Assembly (NCBI GenBank): GCA_028023455.1
Contig: JAQFVV010006305.1
Span: 3,029,001-3,093,000, forward strand
Direction of reading: 5' to 3'
Length of the DNA stretch: 64,000 nt
Source: Epiperipatus broadwayi
Lineage: Eukaryota > Onychophora > Udeonychophora > Euonychophora > Peripatidae
Part shown: positions 14,690 to 26,850 of the stretch, in pieces
Layout: each line of letters starts with the position of its first letter
How positions within the stretch are numbered: the first letter of the stretch is position 1
Position numbers and translations under genes: made by a program
Notes under the pieces: generated by a model
The model's input: the letters and a program-made list of their open reading frames with translations, nothing else
What the model was told of the DNA's origin: nothing
Database searches by the model: none

Positions 14690-15317
14690 ATTTGTTATTA
14701 TGGCTGATACTTTTTCAAATTTCAACTTTTCCTTTTTAAATGAGAACTGTAAATTTTTTCTGACATAAAAATAACATAATATTATTATTAATGATTGTTC
14801 CACATTTATTGACAATTCTATAATTAGTCTTGTAATTGTTTTTTCTGACATATTTATATTCTCAAATTTCTTTTTATGTTTAGAACAGATTAATTCAAAT
14901 CATCTAGAAGGCAGACTTTTATAAACTCCTCTTCATATACATGGATAAGCATTTATTTTATAACGTCTTGCGTGCGATTATAATTACGATAGAATGACAG
15001 CCTGTTAAGCTAATTGCGCAGACGTCTGTGCAATTAGCTTAACAGGCTGTCATTCTATCGTAAACTCCTCTTTAGAAAGTAATTTGGAATTTTTTATTTT
15101 TTTGCTGTTGAAAAATAATTTTCTGATTTGTTTGTATTTTTTTTTTTTTTTTTATGAAACATGTCTGATACTTAATTAAGCTCCTTTTTAAGATTTCTGT
15201 TTTAATATTTCTTTCTTCCACAACTATTTTGTTGTAATCAGAATGTTTTGATGAATAATGACTTTTAATAGTATGGCCTTTATTAACTGAAATACTTTGC
15301 AGACATATTAGGCACAT
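14690..15317 (-). pseudogene. hAT transposase fragment (BED finger + start of catalytic region), interrupted
   Basis: The upstream part (15,317 down to 15,072) opens with MCLICLQSISVNKGHTIKSH, giving Cys2-x2-Cys5 and His20-x4-His25. This is the BED-type zinc finger with a following RHYxxKH-like segment typical of GTF2IRD2/ZBED-like hAT transposases. The frame continues with a lysine-rich segment ending in a 'LKRSLIKYQTCFIKK' block, equivalent to 'LKxxLxxQQxxFxK'. Left of 14,934 the minus strand resumes with FENINMSEKTITRL, matching the NISLSRxTVxRR helix before the first catalytic Asp, which is not recognisable here. The reading is nearly continuous if the 127-bp insertion at 14,934-15,060 is ignored. 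Stops and frameshifts make it dead. It is similar in type to the longer relic at 25.2-26.85 kb. Confidence 0.65.
14922..15072. repeat. insertion with 80-bp near-perfect palindrome, flanked by 12-bp direct repeats
   Basis: Bases 14,984-15,063 form an 80-bp palindrome with no loop and a single mismatch pair. The centre is CAGACGTCTG-like at 15,019-15,028, and the arms contain GAATGACAGCCTGTTAAGC and its complement. The direct repeat TAAACTCCTCTT lies at 14,922-14,933 and 15,061-15,072, bracketing 127 bp of inserted DNA (14,934-15,060). The flanking sequence on both sides is hAT transposase, so the insertion interrupts a formerly continuous reading. The 12-bp repeats look like a target-site duplication, although the palindrome end overlaps the right repeat by a few bases. 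Confidence 0.8.
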
Positions 15318-16126
15318 CAGTTTCTATAAAAATGATGCATTGGTCTATTTCTTTTGAAATGTGTGATTTTCTGTGCCTATTTTTCTTATCTTAATCTGTA
15401 TAGCCATCATAATAAAAATCTTAAATATAAAATAGTAATAAAAAATGAAGTTCATCTGTGAAAATTATTACAAAGCCTAAAACATGCCCTCAGCATAATA
15501 TATTAAATCTGTAATCAATAGACCACCCATTGTACATACTTTTCTTGAATATTATGCTTCTAGTAGAATTGATCTAGAATTATTATAATGATTGGAGAGA
15601 AAAAAAAATGTTGAGAAAATAAATATTTTTATTTTACTTAACTCTTAATTTAACATTTGCACTATATGCATGGTTAAATAGAAATTTTATAAGACCATTT
15701 TATATATATGTTTTGAAAATGTCCAAGAACCAAATTGAGAGCTTTTGAGTTGGCCCATAGTCCAGACATTTCCCACTTCTGATCTAAATATTGTAAATCT
15801 ATGCATTCAGTTTTAACATTTATTTTTAAGCCATTATGCTCAAAGATTTGTTGATATAGTTGGACATTAGGAAAATTTGTATAGAAAAAATAAATTTCTT
15901 TAATTTTTCTTTAATAATCTGTATTATATATTACGATATTTATATAAATTTTATTGAGATATAAATTAATATATATATATATATAGAACAAAATTAAAAA
16001 TGAAAAAAAAAGACTAATAAAGACATACAAGTAATATGATGAATAATTTTTATTATTATGTTTTTATATTTAAATTGATTTCTTTTTGACAATGTGTTTG
16101 TGTAAAATTAGATATGATTATGCCCT
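15318..16126. other. no recognised gene
   Basis: A/T-rich sequence with a short TA run near 15,970-15,984. I see no motif, splice-bounded exon or inverted repeat of note on either strand. Confidence 0.4.
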
Positions 16127-16205
16127 ATGTGATTTAGCACAGTAGCAATGTGGCTGAATTAAGATCTAAAGCTTCCCGGATCAACTCCCAGTTTGATCAA
16201 TTGTA
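16127..16205 (+). mobile_element. tRNA-like SINE head
   Basis: TAGCACAGTAG at 16,135-16,145 fits the RNA polymerase III A box, and GATCAACTC at 16,179-16,187 fits the B box consensus GWTCRANNC exactly, about 44 bp downstream, as in tRNA genes. The flanks do not pair into a full acceptor stem, so this is not a functional tRNA. A tRNA-derived SINE head or a tRNA pseudogene is the likely identity. No target-site duplication or tail was defined. Confidence 0.45.
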
Positions 16206-18560
16206 CAGAATTATTGTTTGACCCCGAAAACTTTAATGCTTAAGATCACACGACCTCCCCTTCAGACAATAGAGTATATACAGAATTATTATTTGTCATT
16301 ATTTCAATCCATTGTTTTACATTTAATTACCATTTAATTTTAAATTCCATTTTTTAATTTAGCTGAAATTCAATATCCTAATTTTTTTGTAAATAAATAA
16401 TTCACATGTACATGTGGCAATCTTTTAATTTAGCAATAATTTCATTTTGATACATTATTTTTAATTTAGTTATTAGTAAATATGAAAATTGTGTTGCACA
16501 TAGTTAGTAATCTATTTTCTGAGTAAGTGATATTCAGATCTTTAATCAATCTAAGAACGCATATATATGAACACGAACAAACACATTAAGATTTAAAAAG
16601 CTTTTTTTGAATGATAAAAAAAAAAAAATTAAAGAAAGAATGAAAAAATATTGAAAATGTCATGGTTTACATAAAAAAAAAAAAAATCAAGCCAAAACAC
16701 ATTTTATTATCAATTTAAATGACAAGTTAAATACTTATCAGATGAAATTTCAAATGAAAAAAGACCCTCCAGATGTCTTTGGATAATAAAAAAAACTTTA
16801 ATATTTCCGATTTCATAACTTATATATTAATGTCTTTTCAGTAAAAATTATTTGAGTTTAATTCAAATTAACACAGGCAACTGCACAATAAATAGTACAA
16901 AATAAGAAATATTTATATATAAAAAATATTGATTGAAAGCTGTTTTGGAAAGTTAAAAAACAAAAACAAAATATAGAAAGTTTATTGATACTACTATAGA
17001 TAACTTTACCAAATAAACTTTATGTTTGTGCGTGCGGCAGTAATTTGTATATAAAAATAAGCTTTTAACACATATCTATAATAAGTTGTAGTTTAAGGAT
17101 TTATCTAATTTTGGTTTGCCAAATAATAATCTCACTAATGTAATTTCTTCAAAACAAAATAGGGGGGGGGGGGAGTAGAAAGAAATAAAGAAAAATAGTA
17201 AGCTAAAGTCAGTTTTACAAAAAAATTATAAATTAAGCTACAAAGTAAAAGTATGACCACGTATGTTTGTCTGATATATTATGATGCTATCTTTTAAATG
17301 TTTCTGCAACAAATTTTTATTCTAAAAGATTTCAATTTCTTGACTATTTCAAAACCAGTCCTGTAATAAAAAAATCATATTATTAACATAAACGCAAAGA
17401 CCCTGATGTTTAAATAATCCTATTTTTATCTGATGAGTGAAAGTTGTTCATAAAGTCATGCATAGTGACAGAAGGTGGTCTGAATTCTGAAACTAGAGGA
17501 CGATTGGTTGCACTAATAAACAATGTTTAAAATCTTGATTACTTTTATATTACTCTCAGCTGCATACTATTAATAAAAGCAATTAATTAATATTGCATCT
17601 GCCCTTCTGATATAATGTAAATAGGATCTACCTCTTTCATAAAAATCATATTCATTATAATTTTTTTTAAAAGTTTGTTAATTTTTATTTATTTCACACC
17701 CCCAACCTAATGAAGATATGATTTCACAGCAGTAGATTTAATATCAACACAACTAACAAAGTGAAGAATGCAAAAAGCATTCTTAAATATTTATTTTGAA
17801 ATATATTTATTTTACATTAATAGGGAATCCATGTTGCAATTCTTACAATAATTTTGGCAAAATAACAGTTTAATATAAGCTAATTTATTGAAGTATTTAT
17901 ACTATAATTAAAATATTAAAGTCTGTGTTGCATTTTAACATCAAAGTCTGCCTTTGTATCAAAAAAGCTACAGATATTTAAATTGTACATATTCTCAAAT
18001 TGATAATCATCTAAGACAAAGACTTCTTAAAGTTTTTCTTTCAATATTGGCTGATAAAGTACCTGAGTTTTTTTGAATATTAATTATTAAACCATTTGAA
18101 ACATTAAAAACATTCTAAAGAATATCCCCTGTATTAACAAGAATAAAATAATTATTGGTATATTGTAATTTAAAAGATAAAATTAGTTCAAATTAAAAAC
18201 AACAGTTATATGACATCATGATGACTAATTATAAAAACTATCTATAAACTATTACAAATACTATTATCATAAAAATGAAAAATAGAATGGGAGGAGCTAG
18301 AGCACCTAATTGGTTGCAAAGTTAATTACAAATACCTCATACTTTCCATCACCAATAACATTCTTATTTTTGTGCTTCATAAAACATCTGTAGAACATGA
18401 AGAAATGTTTATGGATAATATATATAGTAAGAGTAGCTCACAATACAATTGAGTCCAACCTTTATTTAATCATACCACCAAATAAATTCATTTAAAATGT
18501 AAGATTAGCTAATAGATGGTTGATCATGCATTATCATTTTATAGAGTAAACATACACACA
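16206..18560. other. A/T-rich DNA with homopolymer runs, no recognised gene
   Basis: It contains A-runs near 16,618-16,630 and 16,672-16,686 and a run of 12 G at 17,162-17,173, striking in such A/T-rich DNA. A small hairpin (AGAATGC...GCATTCT) sits at about 17,765-17,784. A (CA)n(TA)n microsatellite lies at about 18,553-18,575. No coding motif was found. Confidence 0.45.
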
Positions 18561-20480
18561 CACATATATATATATTGTACCAGTCAAAAAACCCACCAAA
18601 AGAACTGCAAGTTGGATCCAAACTCAGCTGGTTCAAACTTAATTCAAACCCAACTCACCAGCTCAGATTAGTAGAAATCGATGGCACAGTGCTATGCGCC
18701 AAGAAACTAGCTCAACGGTTGGTGAGGATCAGAGACCCCTGAACTGACATTAATATCGGATAATGAACTGACTAAAATAATTTTAAATCAAATCATATGT
18801 ATATGTTCGGGTTGCCAACACAGACGGCGAGTATTAACATTAAAATAATTATAAAAGAATTAAGAACTAAGAAACCAAGTGTGTTTAGAAAATATTTAAT
18901 AATAATAATTTGTTTGGTTTGAATTTTAAATAAAGATTAAATTAATTAATTCTAGTCCTTAAACAAAGTTTATAATTATAATACGAGTGGCGGTCCTTAT
19001 TATATGCCAATGAATATTACACAATATTTGAAAGTCTATGTCTATGCCCCCAACAAGAAATAAAAGGCAGATAAAGGTATTCATTAGTAAAAAAAAATTA
19101 TTACTCTAATTTTATATGAAAGAATGTGATATTTATTTTCACATTCGCAAATCCATTCATGAAGAGCAAGATACGTATTTTAGGGCATAACTTTAATCTT
19201 TATTAGAAAACTTATTTTGAGATATAACGGAGAATTTGTTGGACTTTAATTGAAATCACTCCATCACAAATTATGAGCATCAGAGCGGGCTTTACTGGAA
19301 CAGAGAGGCAATGGTGCTGACGAATTATGAGCTATAAAATGAAATTGAAAGACGATAGCTGGTCGATAATCTAAGTCCTATGGCAGCTTGCATATGACAA
19401 GTCTTATGCCCTTTGACTAATATGAACAGGAGAGGAAGTGCTTTCTTCCTCTATAATTTAAAATAACAGAAATATTATCACCGACCAGCCTGTCAGAGTG
19501 GAAGATTGCCCTACGTCAGCAACGTTCGAAGATGATGACTTGATAGTCATCGTTTGAAAAATAAAACCCAATGATAGAATGCTCTACATGATGACTTGAT
19601 CAATTTAATCAAAGTCAAATGAGCTTTTAACTCAAATTATTTAAAGTATTTGTAAATCATATTAATTATGCTCCAATCATCGTGCCCTTCCTGAATCTAA
19701 ATAGCAAGTAATTGAAATTTGAATTAGAATATATTTGATTCCTTTATCGGCCCTTTTGCAAAAATATTTTAACATTATATATATGAATAAATACATATTG
19801 GTAAACACAAGAAAATAACTAGGGCATAGATTAGAAATGGAGCTAATAATTTATTATTAGCCAATTATAAAAATAACATATATTTAATAATTTCTTTCGA
19901 CTCGATGATTGATAGAACTGTATAATCTAGTTCTAATGGGCAAGAATTAACTATCAGAATTAAGTTTATATTACTTGTATAAGGCAAAGAAAACGAAGGA
20001 GATCATCGAGTCGAAGGATTATTGGCATATCATTAAAAATAACAACATTAATAAATTTACTCAATAAATATACATAATAAAATAAATGAACCACCACATA
20101 AGAAAGGAAAGTTAAAGACTAGAAGTTGAGAGAATTATGATATAATAGCATAAATAAAAGTAAGTTTATACAGAGATTATTACACAGAGATTATGACATT
20201 TATAGAATGAAAAGAGCTCTTAAAAGGAGTGTAAAGTTCGGAACTGGCCAGAAAGTTTAAGGTTCATTATGGAAATATATTACCCATTTCTTCCGGGCTG
20301 GATTCTTAGGTTACATGTCCGAATTGGTAAAAATGTAGGCATGCATTTAGTTGATTACTTGAACAGCATTTTATTTGATTTTGGCAGCATGGTTTGTCTG
20401 GAAAAGATTCAGCAGCTCCATTGAAGATTTTCAGGGGACTTCAAGAACCGATAGTGAGATTCCTGATGTTTAGCCCCTTA
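18561..20480. other. less A/T-rich unique-looking segment with short inverted repeats
   Basis: Base composition changes here: CG and GC steps are noticeably more frequent than in the surrounding DNA. The start (18,580-18,665) holds repeated GGTTCAAAC/TTCAAACCC words around CAGCTGG/CACCAGCTC. I found no convincing exon, RT or transposase. A pair of inverted 14-16-bp repeats at 19,896-20,017 is listed separately. The segment could be a decayed element of an unread family or a patch of unique intergenic DNA. Confidence 0.4.
19896..20017. repeat. spaced inverted repeat TTCGACTCGATGAT / ATCATCGAGTCGAA
   Basis: TTCGACTCGATGAT near 19,896 and its exact complement near 20,003 are separated by about 93 bp. 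A 14-bp perfect, CG-containing match is unlikely by chance in this composition. It could be the terminal inverted repeats of a mini element of about 120 bp. I see no clear target-site duplication and no coding content. Confidence 0.55.
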
Positions 20481-21164
20481 CCATGATCGAAACACTATTT
20501 AAAATGCACAGAGTTTACTGCACTTCTCTACAACAAAGATGGCTTTTTTCTCCAAACTTTTCAGAGCTATATATACTGTCCTCTGATGCCTTCAGGCTAG
20601 CACTTCTTTCATTATCAATGTTTTTAGATTTACTGGTTGTTTTTAGATACATTCCTTTGATAGGGCTTTCAAACTCATTAACTTGAATTCATTTTCTAAT
20701 TAGAAAATAAATTCTTAAAATCAGAAAATGATTTTAATTAGGAAATCCTTATCTTTTTTCTAATTAATAAAACTTTAACTGTTGTTTTTGGAAAGGGAAA
20801 ATCTGACAGCTTATTGAAAGAATGTAGCTTTTAATCATTAAAACTTTAACAAATTATTTAAAAGTAAAAAACAAATAGTCCTGACGCAATGAAACTTTTG
20901 AACAATTATATATATTTAAATATTTACAAATATATACCCACAATCCATGCAGTTGTAATATATATAAATTCATGAATAATTTTATCATGAATTTATTAAT
21001 AGAATTGATCAATTTAAATGTGAAAGAATTAATTTTAATACGCATTTATAAAATAAGTTTCCTTTATGGAAATTAGCGTGGATTGAATGTATAAAGCCCC
21101 ATTGCATCGAAAATTTAAGGTTAGTACTAGGGTTTGAAGTGGGCTTATGGCTAGATGTCATGAA

Positions 21165-21257
21165 GCTAGGATCGAACTCAGATCTGACTGCTTCAATATA
21201 TACATGCAACAAATGTTTATTTATTAAATACTATATTGAGTAAATGCCACAATAGGC
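21165..21257 (-). mobile_element. possible tRNA-like SINE head
   Basis: The minus strand holds GAGTTCGATCC (about 21,170-21,180), an exact B box, and upstream TAGCCTATTGTGG, an A-box-like word. Their spacing (about 75 bp) is longer than in a normal tRNA, so an insertion in the head or a chance A box must be assumed. Evidence rests mainly on the perfect B box. Confidence 0.35.
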
Positions 21258-22984
21258 TAATTTCCTTATCTAATAAAAAGATAAAAACCCTAGTTAAAGA
21301 AATCTTACAAATATATATGTATATCAATAATGAATTAAATGTCAATGTATTTTTTTATGTCACGATACAAGACCTAGACTCAGTAAACATAGCAATGACC
21401 TAATGTCAAGCCAGTCACAAAGTAACCAAATTTGGAAGGTGAAAGCAAAATTCTATTATGTAATTTTATTTTTTCCTTACAATCACTATAATACGTCCAA
21501 CAATAGACATATACAGCAATGAAAAATGAAATAGAAATGCAAGTATACTAAATAATAGAAACTAAACCCAGTATAAAGACAAACCCCATTCATTTCTATC
21601 ATCTTTTATTACTTTCAAAAGGATATAATAGCTGTATAACACCAACATCTCAAGATCAAATGTTCAAATCCAAGAGAATGTAGACAACTTATTCAAATAT
21701 TCCAAATTATTTGTTTAATCTTCATAGTGCAAAATTATAAAAAACTATAGCCAATATTTAAACAGGAAAAAGTTTTGATAGATTCATGTAGTTGGATAAA
21801 AATAACTGAACTGATTTTAAATGGACATTTAAAATAAAAAACTGTGCTATTATTCAAATACAGATAAAATAAAGAAATAGAACATCACCAGCATATAAAT
21901 AAATGATGAAAAAATTCTTTTCTTATAAAAGCAATTAAACACCAAATAGCAATTTAAGGAAATTTAAATCTTTTATGAACTGCAGAGCAATAAATTCTAG
22001 ATAATTTAATATTGCCATAAGCCAGAGTACTATTATTCCTGACCATAGGAAGCACGATGAGTTAATATTCACCAGTATAATGCTAATGAAACATTAAATG
22101 TCCTATCTTAAATATCTAGATGGATCCAGAAGGAAAGCAACTACAGAAGATGGAAATAATGTTATTTCAAGCACATCACCGAGGAGTTCCCATGAGTGAT
22201 GTATGACTTACCAAAGAAGAATAACCCAAAGAGTGATGGACTGTATCTATAAAAGACATTATTTGTTAAATTCATGAACATTATTCAAGATGATTTGAAA
22301 AAAGCTTAAATTTATTATGTAAATTATATATATATATATTTGTAGAATTCTATTTTATTCCACTCTGTACTTGAAAACCTAGATATGTACAACTTGGAAA
22401 AGTCTACTGTAATTAAAATCAAGAAAGTGCAGGAGGGGGGAGGGAGTTGTTAAGTTAGACCAAATCTTTTTTTTTTTGTTAAATAAAGTTTAGATTATCT
22501 CTCCCTCTGTAGTGACTTAGCATTAGTCATCATCATCACTGTGATATGGAATAAGATAAGATTTTATTTGATATTATTCCATATTAAGAACATACACTTG
22601 CTACAGGACAGAGTTTGTGTTGTTTATTTATTTATTTTGTTAACTAATGATCATTTATATTTGCTTATTTGGTGTGAATGACTAATATTCCTGCATGGAC
22701 ATTCTTTTCTATCAACCATAGAAAACTTGTGCATAGTTAAGGGAGTCCCCAAAGAAGATTGAACTTCTACAGCTGAAATTGGACAATGAAGCTATTGTAC
22801 ATACATTGATATAATATTGTAAAATAGTTAGTCAACTTCACAATTGTTGTAATAATGAATTAATGATTTTTTTGTTAATTTTATCTGCTTTGTAAATAGT
22901 TTGTACCTTATCATGTATATATTCCATGGGTAAAGGTTGTGATAGTAAACACATTTAATCATTAATATGGTAGAGATACATACT

Positions 22985-22986
22985 TG

Positions 22987-23017
<31 letters not shown>

Positions 23018-23029
23018 TCTATATATATA

Positions 23030-23071
<42 letters not shown>
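22985..23071. repeat. (TA)n microsatellite
   Basis: An alternating TA tract of nearly 90 bp, broken only by TCTA and GATA interruptions. Being self-complementary it can form hairpins or cruciforms. No function is implied. Confidence 0.95.
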
Positions 23072-23075
<4 letters not shown>

Positions 23076-25189
23076 CATGTTAAAAGACTTTTGAATTTTC
23101 ATTTTGTTATTAAATAAATGTTGTTAACTTTATTTTCATTAAAATGATCTTTAGATTGTCAAAATTACATTCATTCATCAATTTATAATCAGATATACAT
23201 GCATATACACACACTTTCTTTTTACAACATAGAATAGTAATATGGTTAGATGAACTCTTCACTCAATTGGAACCTATATAGGGGTGTGATAGTTGCTATC
23301 TAGAGTAAATTCACTCCTGAAGAGAGCCAAAGGCAACATTCTCCCTGAGTTTGAATACTGAGGTATAATGGAATCCAAAAAAGGAGTGAGGTATGGATGA
23401 ACTAGCCCAAATTGTATCTAAATTAAACTTAGAGCTAGTCCATTGGAGGTAGATATGATCATAGGTTAGGTAATTCATGCCATCATTCACAGCATCCTAC
23501 CCCAAAGACCCTAGATGTGACTGTAGTAAGATGCATTCCCCCTCTTTCAGCAGACTGTTACAATATATATATATATATATATATCAAACTTGTCCTTATA
23601 ACACTTTTTTGTATTGATCTCTCAGCAAAAACAAAATATGTGGTATTCCTTGATTACCTAACACCACAACCTGTTGAAATCATAAACTGATAACAAACAC
23701 ATGTTAAATAAAATCTTGAAAGTAGTACATAAGATCAATAACAAAAGTGATGAGAGGAACTTCTAGCTTTCAAGTTTACAATTTTATGATTGCATTACAA
23801 CATACAATTCACAAATGACAATGAGATTATACATATTACTAGCCACTTTTGTCCATTTTATTTTTACAAATTGTATCAATAGAAACAATCTTTATATAGA
23901 TGATATAACTTATAATTACTAGAAACATTCCAATAATTTTAAAAGATAGCAGGGAGGCATCATTATGAAATGTTTTCTCAGGTATTCCAACAAATGCAAA
24001 GCTTTTTTATTTTTAAAATTGATAAAAATCTATTCTAAATCCAGTAAACTGGATATCTCCAACAAATCTTACCAAGCCAATAACATGGATACAATGTTAA
24101 AAACACAAAATTTGGAAATATTATTAAAAAGTTGATAAAAATACTATTTCTTTCTGTTCATCATAGTGTTATTGTGATATGAAAGATTTCATCTATTTAG
24201 TTAATAAGAATATGGTAATAAAGTTTCAGAACCATATGTTACTTTCATATATAAAAACATATCTAAAATGATCACAAATAATTGTCATCTTTGCAGTTTT
24301 AATCTATTAATCATTTTTAAGTTTTCTGTTAGTCATTGACTCTATATTTAAATTCCCTATATGTTTATAAAATTCTACATTATGTTACCTTACTACACCT
24401 TATGCATTTTTACCATGGTTATTATGTTTAAGTGTTCAATTTCAAGGCAGATAGAGTAACTAGGTAACAGAGAACTATGATCAAAAATAACTCTTGATCA
24501 TCATTAATGATAGTTTTCCTTTATGAGAACTTTCTAAACATATTCTAGTATATCAATATGAACATTACATATTAATTTTTTAAGAGATTTTTCATCATTA
24601 ATATACAACTATACATATAAATTTGAAATTGTTTGAATGTACTTATAAAAAAAGAAAGAAATCAAAATAAAAACAAAAATAAATAAAAACTATACAATAT
24701 TTAAAAATTAGTTTATTTTTCTGCTTCAGCAGCAGCAACAATTATTTGCAAATAAATATGACCATTTCAACTCTGAAGGGGTGAGAGGGTTAGAAAGACA
24801 AAAACTACACCAGAAATAGGTCTTCTGATAATTTTATAAACTCAATTGGTAAAATACAAATACACCCATATAATGAACTAGATAATTCATTATTTTGTTT
24901 ATCTGATATTTTGTGATGCTGACTTTTAATTTCTATAGCTATTTTTTTCTTCTAAAGGACTTTGACACCATATCTAATTATAGCTCTTCAATAATATCTA
25001 CCCAATGAAAACAATCGGTATTGCATTGCTTTATAAATGAGATGCACAAACTTGTCAAGACCTAAGACCATAGATTTATTCCAACGGTCGTGTTTTGCAG
25101 ACCGTACTATGGCCACCAATATATATATATTATTTTATTTACTATATGTTATTACAAAAAAAAAAAAGAAAAAAAGAATTTAATTTAAT

Positions 25190-26850
25190 GCATGACATTG
25201 CATTGATTTAACAATTAATATTTGTAATTTTTTTTGTAGTAGCTAAGTACAAAATTGATTCTAAATTTTCATTAATCAATTGGTTTCTATTTGTCAACTT
25301 ATTAATGTTCACCACTGAAAAAAATTTGTTCATGGGTATATTAATCCAAAGAGGCTTGCACATTTTAATGCATTATTTAGCAACGATTTACAGTTGTTTT
25401 TATCGATATAATGGTAGAAGTTTAACAAATTGTCTTCATTATATTTATTTTGCAGGCTGTCATCATTTTGCATATCAATGAGTTCAAGCTGCACTTATTC
25501 AAGTGCATTTTCAGGTAAAATGCAAAAGGGTTGCTTAATAAATTTAGCAATAGTTTTCTTTTTGAAAATTAAAAAAAAAAACGATCATTAGAAACTGATT
25601 TCAAATTAGCAGTCTGTTCAGTACATATAATTTTGAAATTGGCATTGAACTTTTCAGAAAGTTTCTTATAATTAAAAAAATTAACTTAATTCCCTGACTT
25701 TAATTGAGTTTAAAATAGATTTTACATTAATTAAACAGACATTGTGTGACTGTAAAGTTAAGTAATCTTTTGATTTTTGCTCTAAAGTCAAGTATCTAAC
25801 ATATTTAAATGATTAGTAATGTCAACCAGAAAAGCTAAATCATGTAACCAATCTGAACTTTTTTTTTAAAATCAGGGATTTTTTTTCAGTCATACAAATT
25901 TCAATTTCATCAATTAAATTTAGAAACCTTCCAATGCATATCCATAACTCATCCAACTCACTTCTGTGTAAAAAATTAAGTCACCATATTCACTTTCAAT
26001 GTCTTTAAAAGTTTTTTTGAACTATCTGTAAGACCACAGGATTTTACAAAATTAATTGTTGAAACTACAATTTTCATAACATATTCAATCTCTAGTTTTT
26101 TAAAGTTCAAGATCTGATGGTTTAATGAGTGAAATTATATTAACACATTACCATGCTATCCCAAATGCTATTTCAATAATGTTAATGATCCGGAATTAGT
26201 TCCCATCATAGAAAAAACCCTGCCAGTTGTAATATCATAATTTTTATCTGATTTAAATCAACTTTGGAATACAGATACAAAATCCCAATGAACATACCAC
26301 CACTCTTAATTTGATCTGACAATGAACTCATTCCAAACAACTTTTCATTCACTTCAAAATCATGCATTATTCCACATGAGGCTGTAAAAATTTATGTCAG
26401 TTGATTTATCAAAAAGCAATAAAAAAAATAGACAAATTTCTTTGAATAAGTTTGCAATATTTTTTTTTTTTGCATAGTCATATGATTTAACTCAATTTTT
26501 TTCAAAAATTTTGACTAATTCAGACAATTCTTTTTAGCAGCTGTCTCAAAACAATTTTTAGCAAAATACCCACCTGAAAAATTGTTGGCAGCTTTTCAGT
26601 ATAAGGCAAAATATTTCAAAACTTATTTCTGTTGCAATTTCTGGATCTTGAACAGATTTTGTAAACATTGCTTGCTGATCTGCCAATTCTCATTTCAAAT
26701 ATGACATTTTTTATTTAGGTAATTTTTTGGGTAGTTTTGAAAATGTAGAATGCAAACTTTCATAGGCTCTTCTTATATTGTATTCTTAGTTTCAAATAAC
26801 AACTTTATTCACACCTTAAAAAGATACATATGGATATCATTTTACAACTT
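25190..26850 (-). pseudogene. nearly full-length hAT transposase pseudogene (GTF2IRD2-like group)
   Basis: Read from right to left, the minus strand preserves the whole order of a hAT (hobo/Ac/Tam3) transposase with BED finger. YNIRRAYESLHSTF (26,715-26,790) is the RHYxxxH end of the finger region. An 'ADQQAMFTK...' helix and a GGYFAKNCFETAAK block follow. DKSTDI (26,393-26,410) is the DESTD catalytic Asp motif, and FEVNEKLFGMSSL follows it. IEYVMKIVVSTINFVKS precedes YGDLIFYTEVSWMS (25,930-26,000), equivalent to the HTEVRWLSRG motif. WLHDLAFLVDITNHLN (25,790-25,855) comes next. The C-terminal ILPENALE.VQLELIDMQ (25,440-25,540) and LFGLIYP.TNFF (25,313-25,362) are the hAT dimerisation region. 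Frameshifts and stops abound, so it cannot make transposase. Terminal inverted repeats were not identified. Motif order over 1.6 kb makes the call strong. Confidence 0.85.

Larger units (their letters stand above)
20481..25189. other. no recognised gene; microsatellites and an unidentified moderately GC-rich patch
   Basis: A 67-codon frame at 20,483-20,686 has ordinary-looking residue use but no family resemblance and no supporting splice or promoter signal. A perfect TA tract interrupted by a few bases spans 22,985-23,071, and another TA run lies at 23,562-23,584. The patch 23,220-23,560 is less A/T-rich and reads like an old repeat of unknown type. A TATGGCCACC-like word at 25,107 lies just outside the hAT relic, but I could not confirm it as a terminal repeat. 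Confidence 0.4.

Noticed and set aside
16135-16187. A functional tRNA gene
   Set aside because: Only the A and B boxes fit; acceptor and anticodon stems do not pair.
22040-22080. Minus-strand HYTGE reading, the sequence expected in the next COLGALT exon
   Set aside because: Stops lie directly on both sides and no splice sites or further conserved residues are present.
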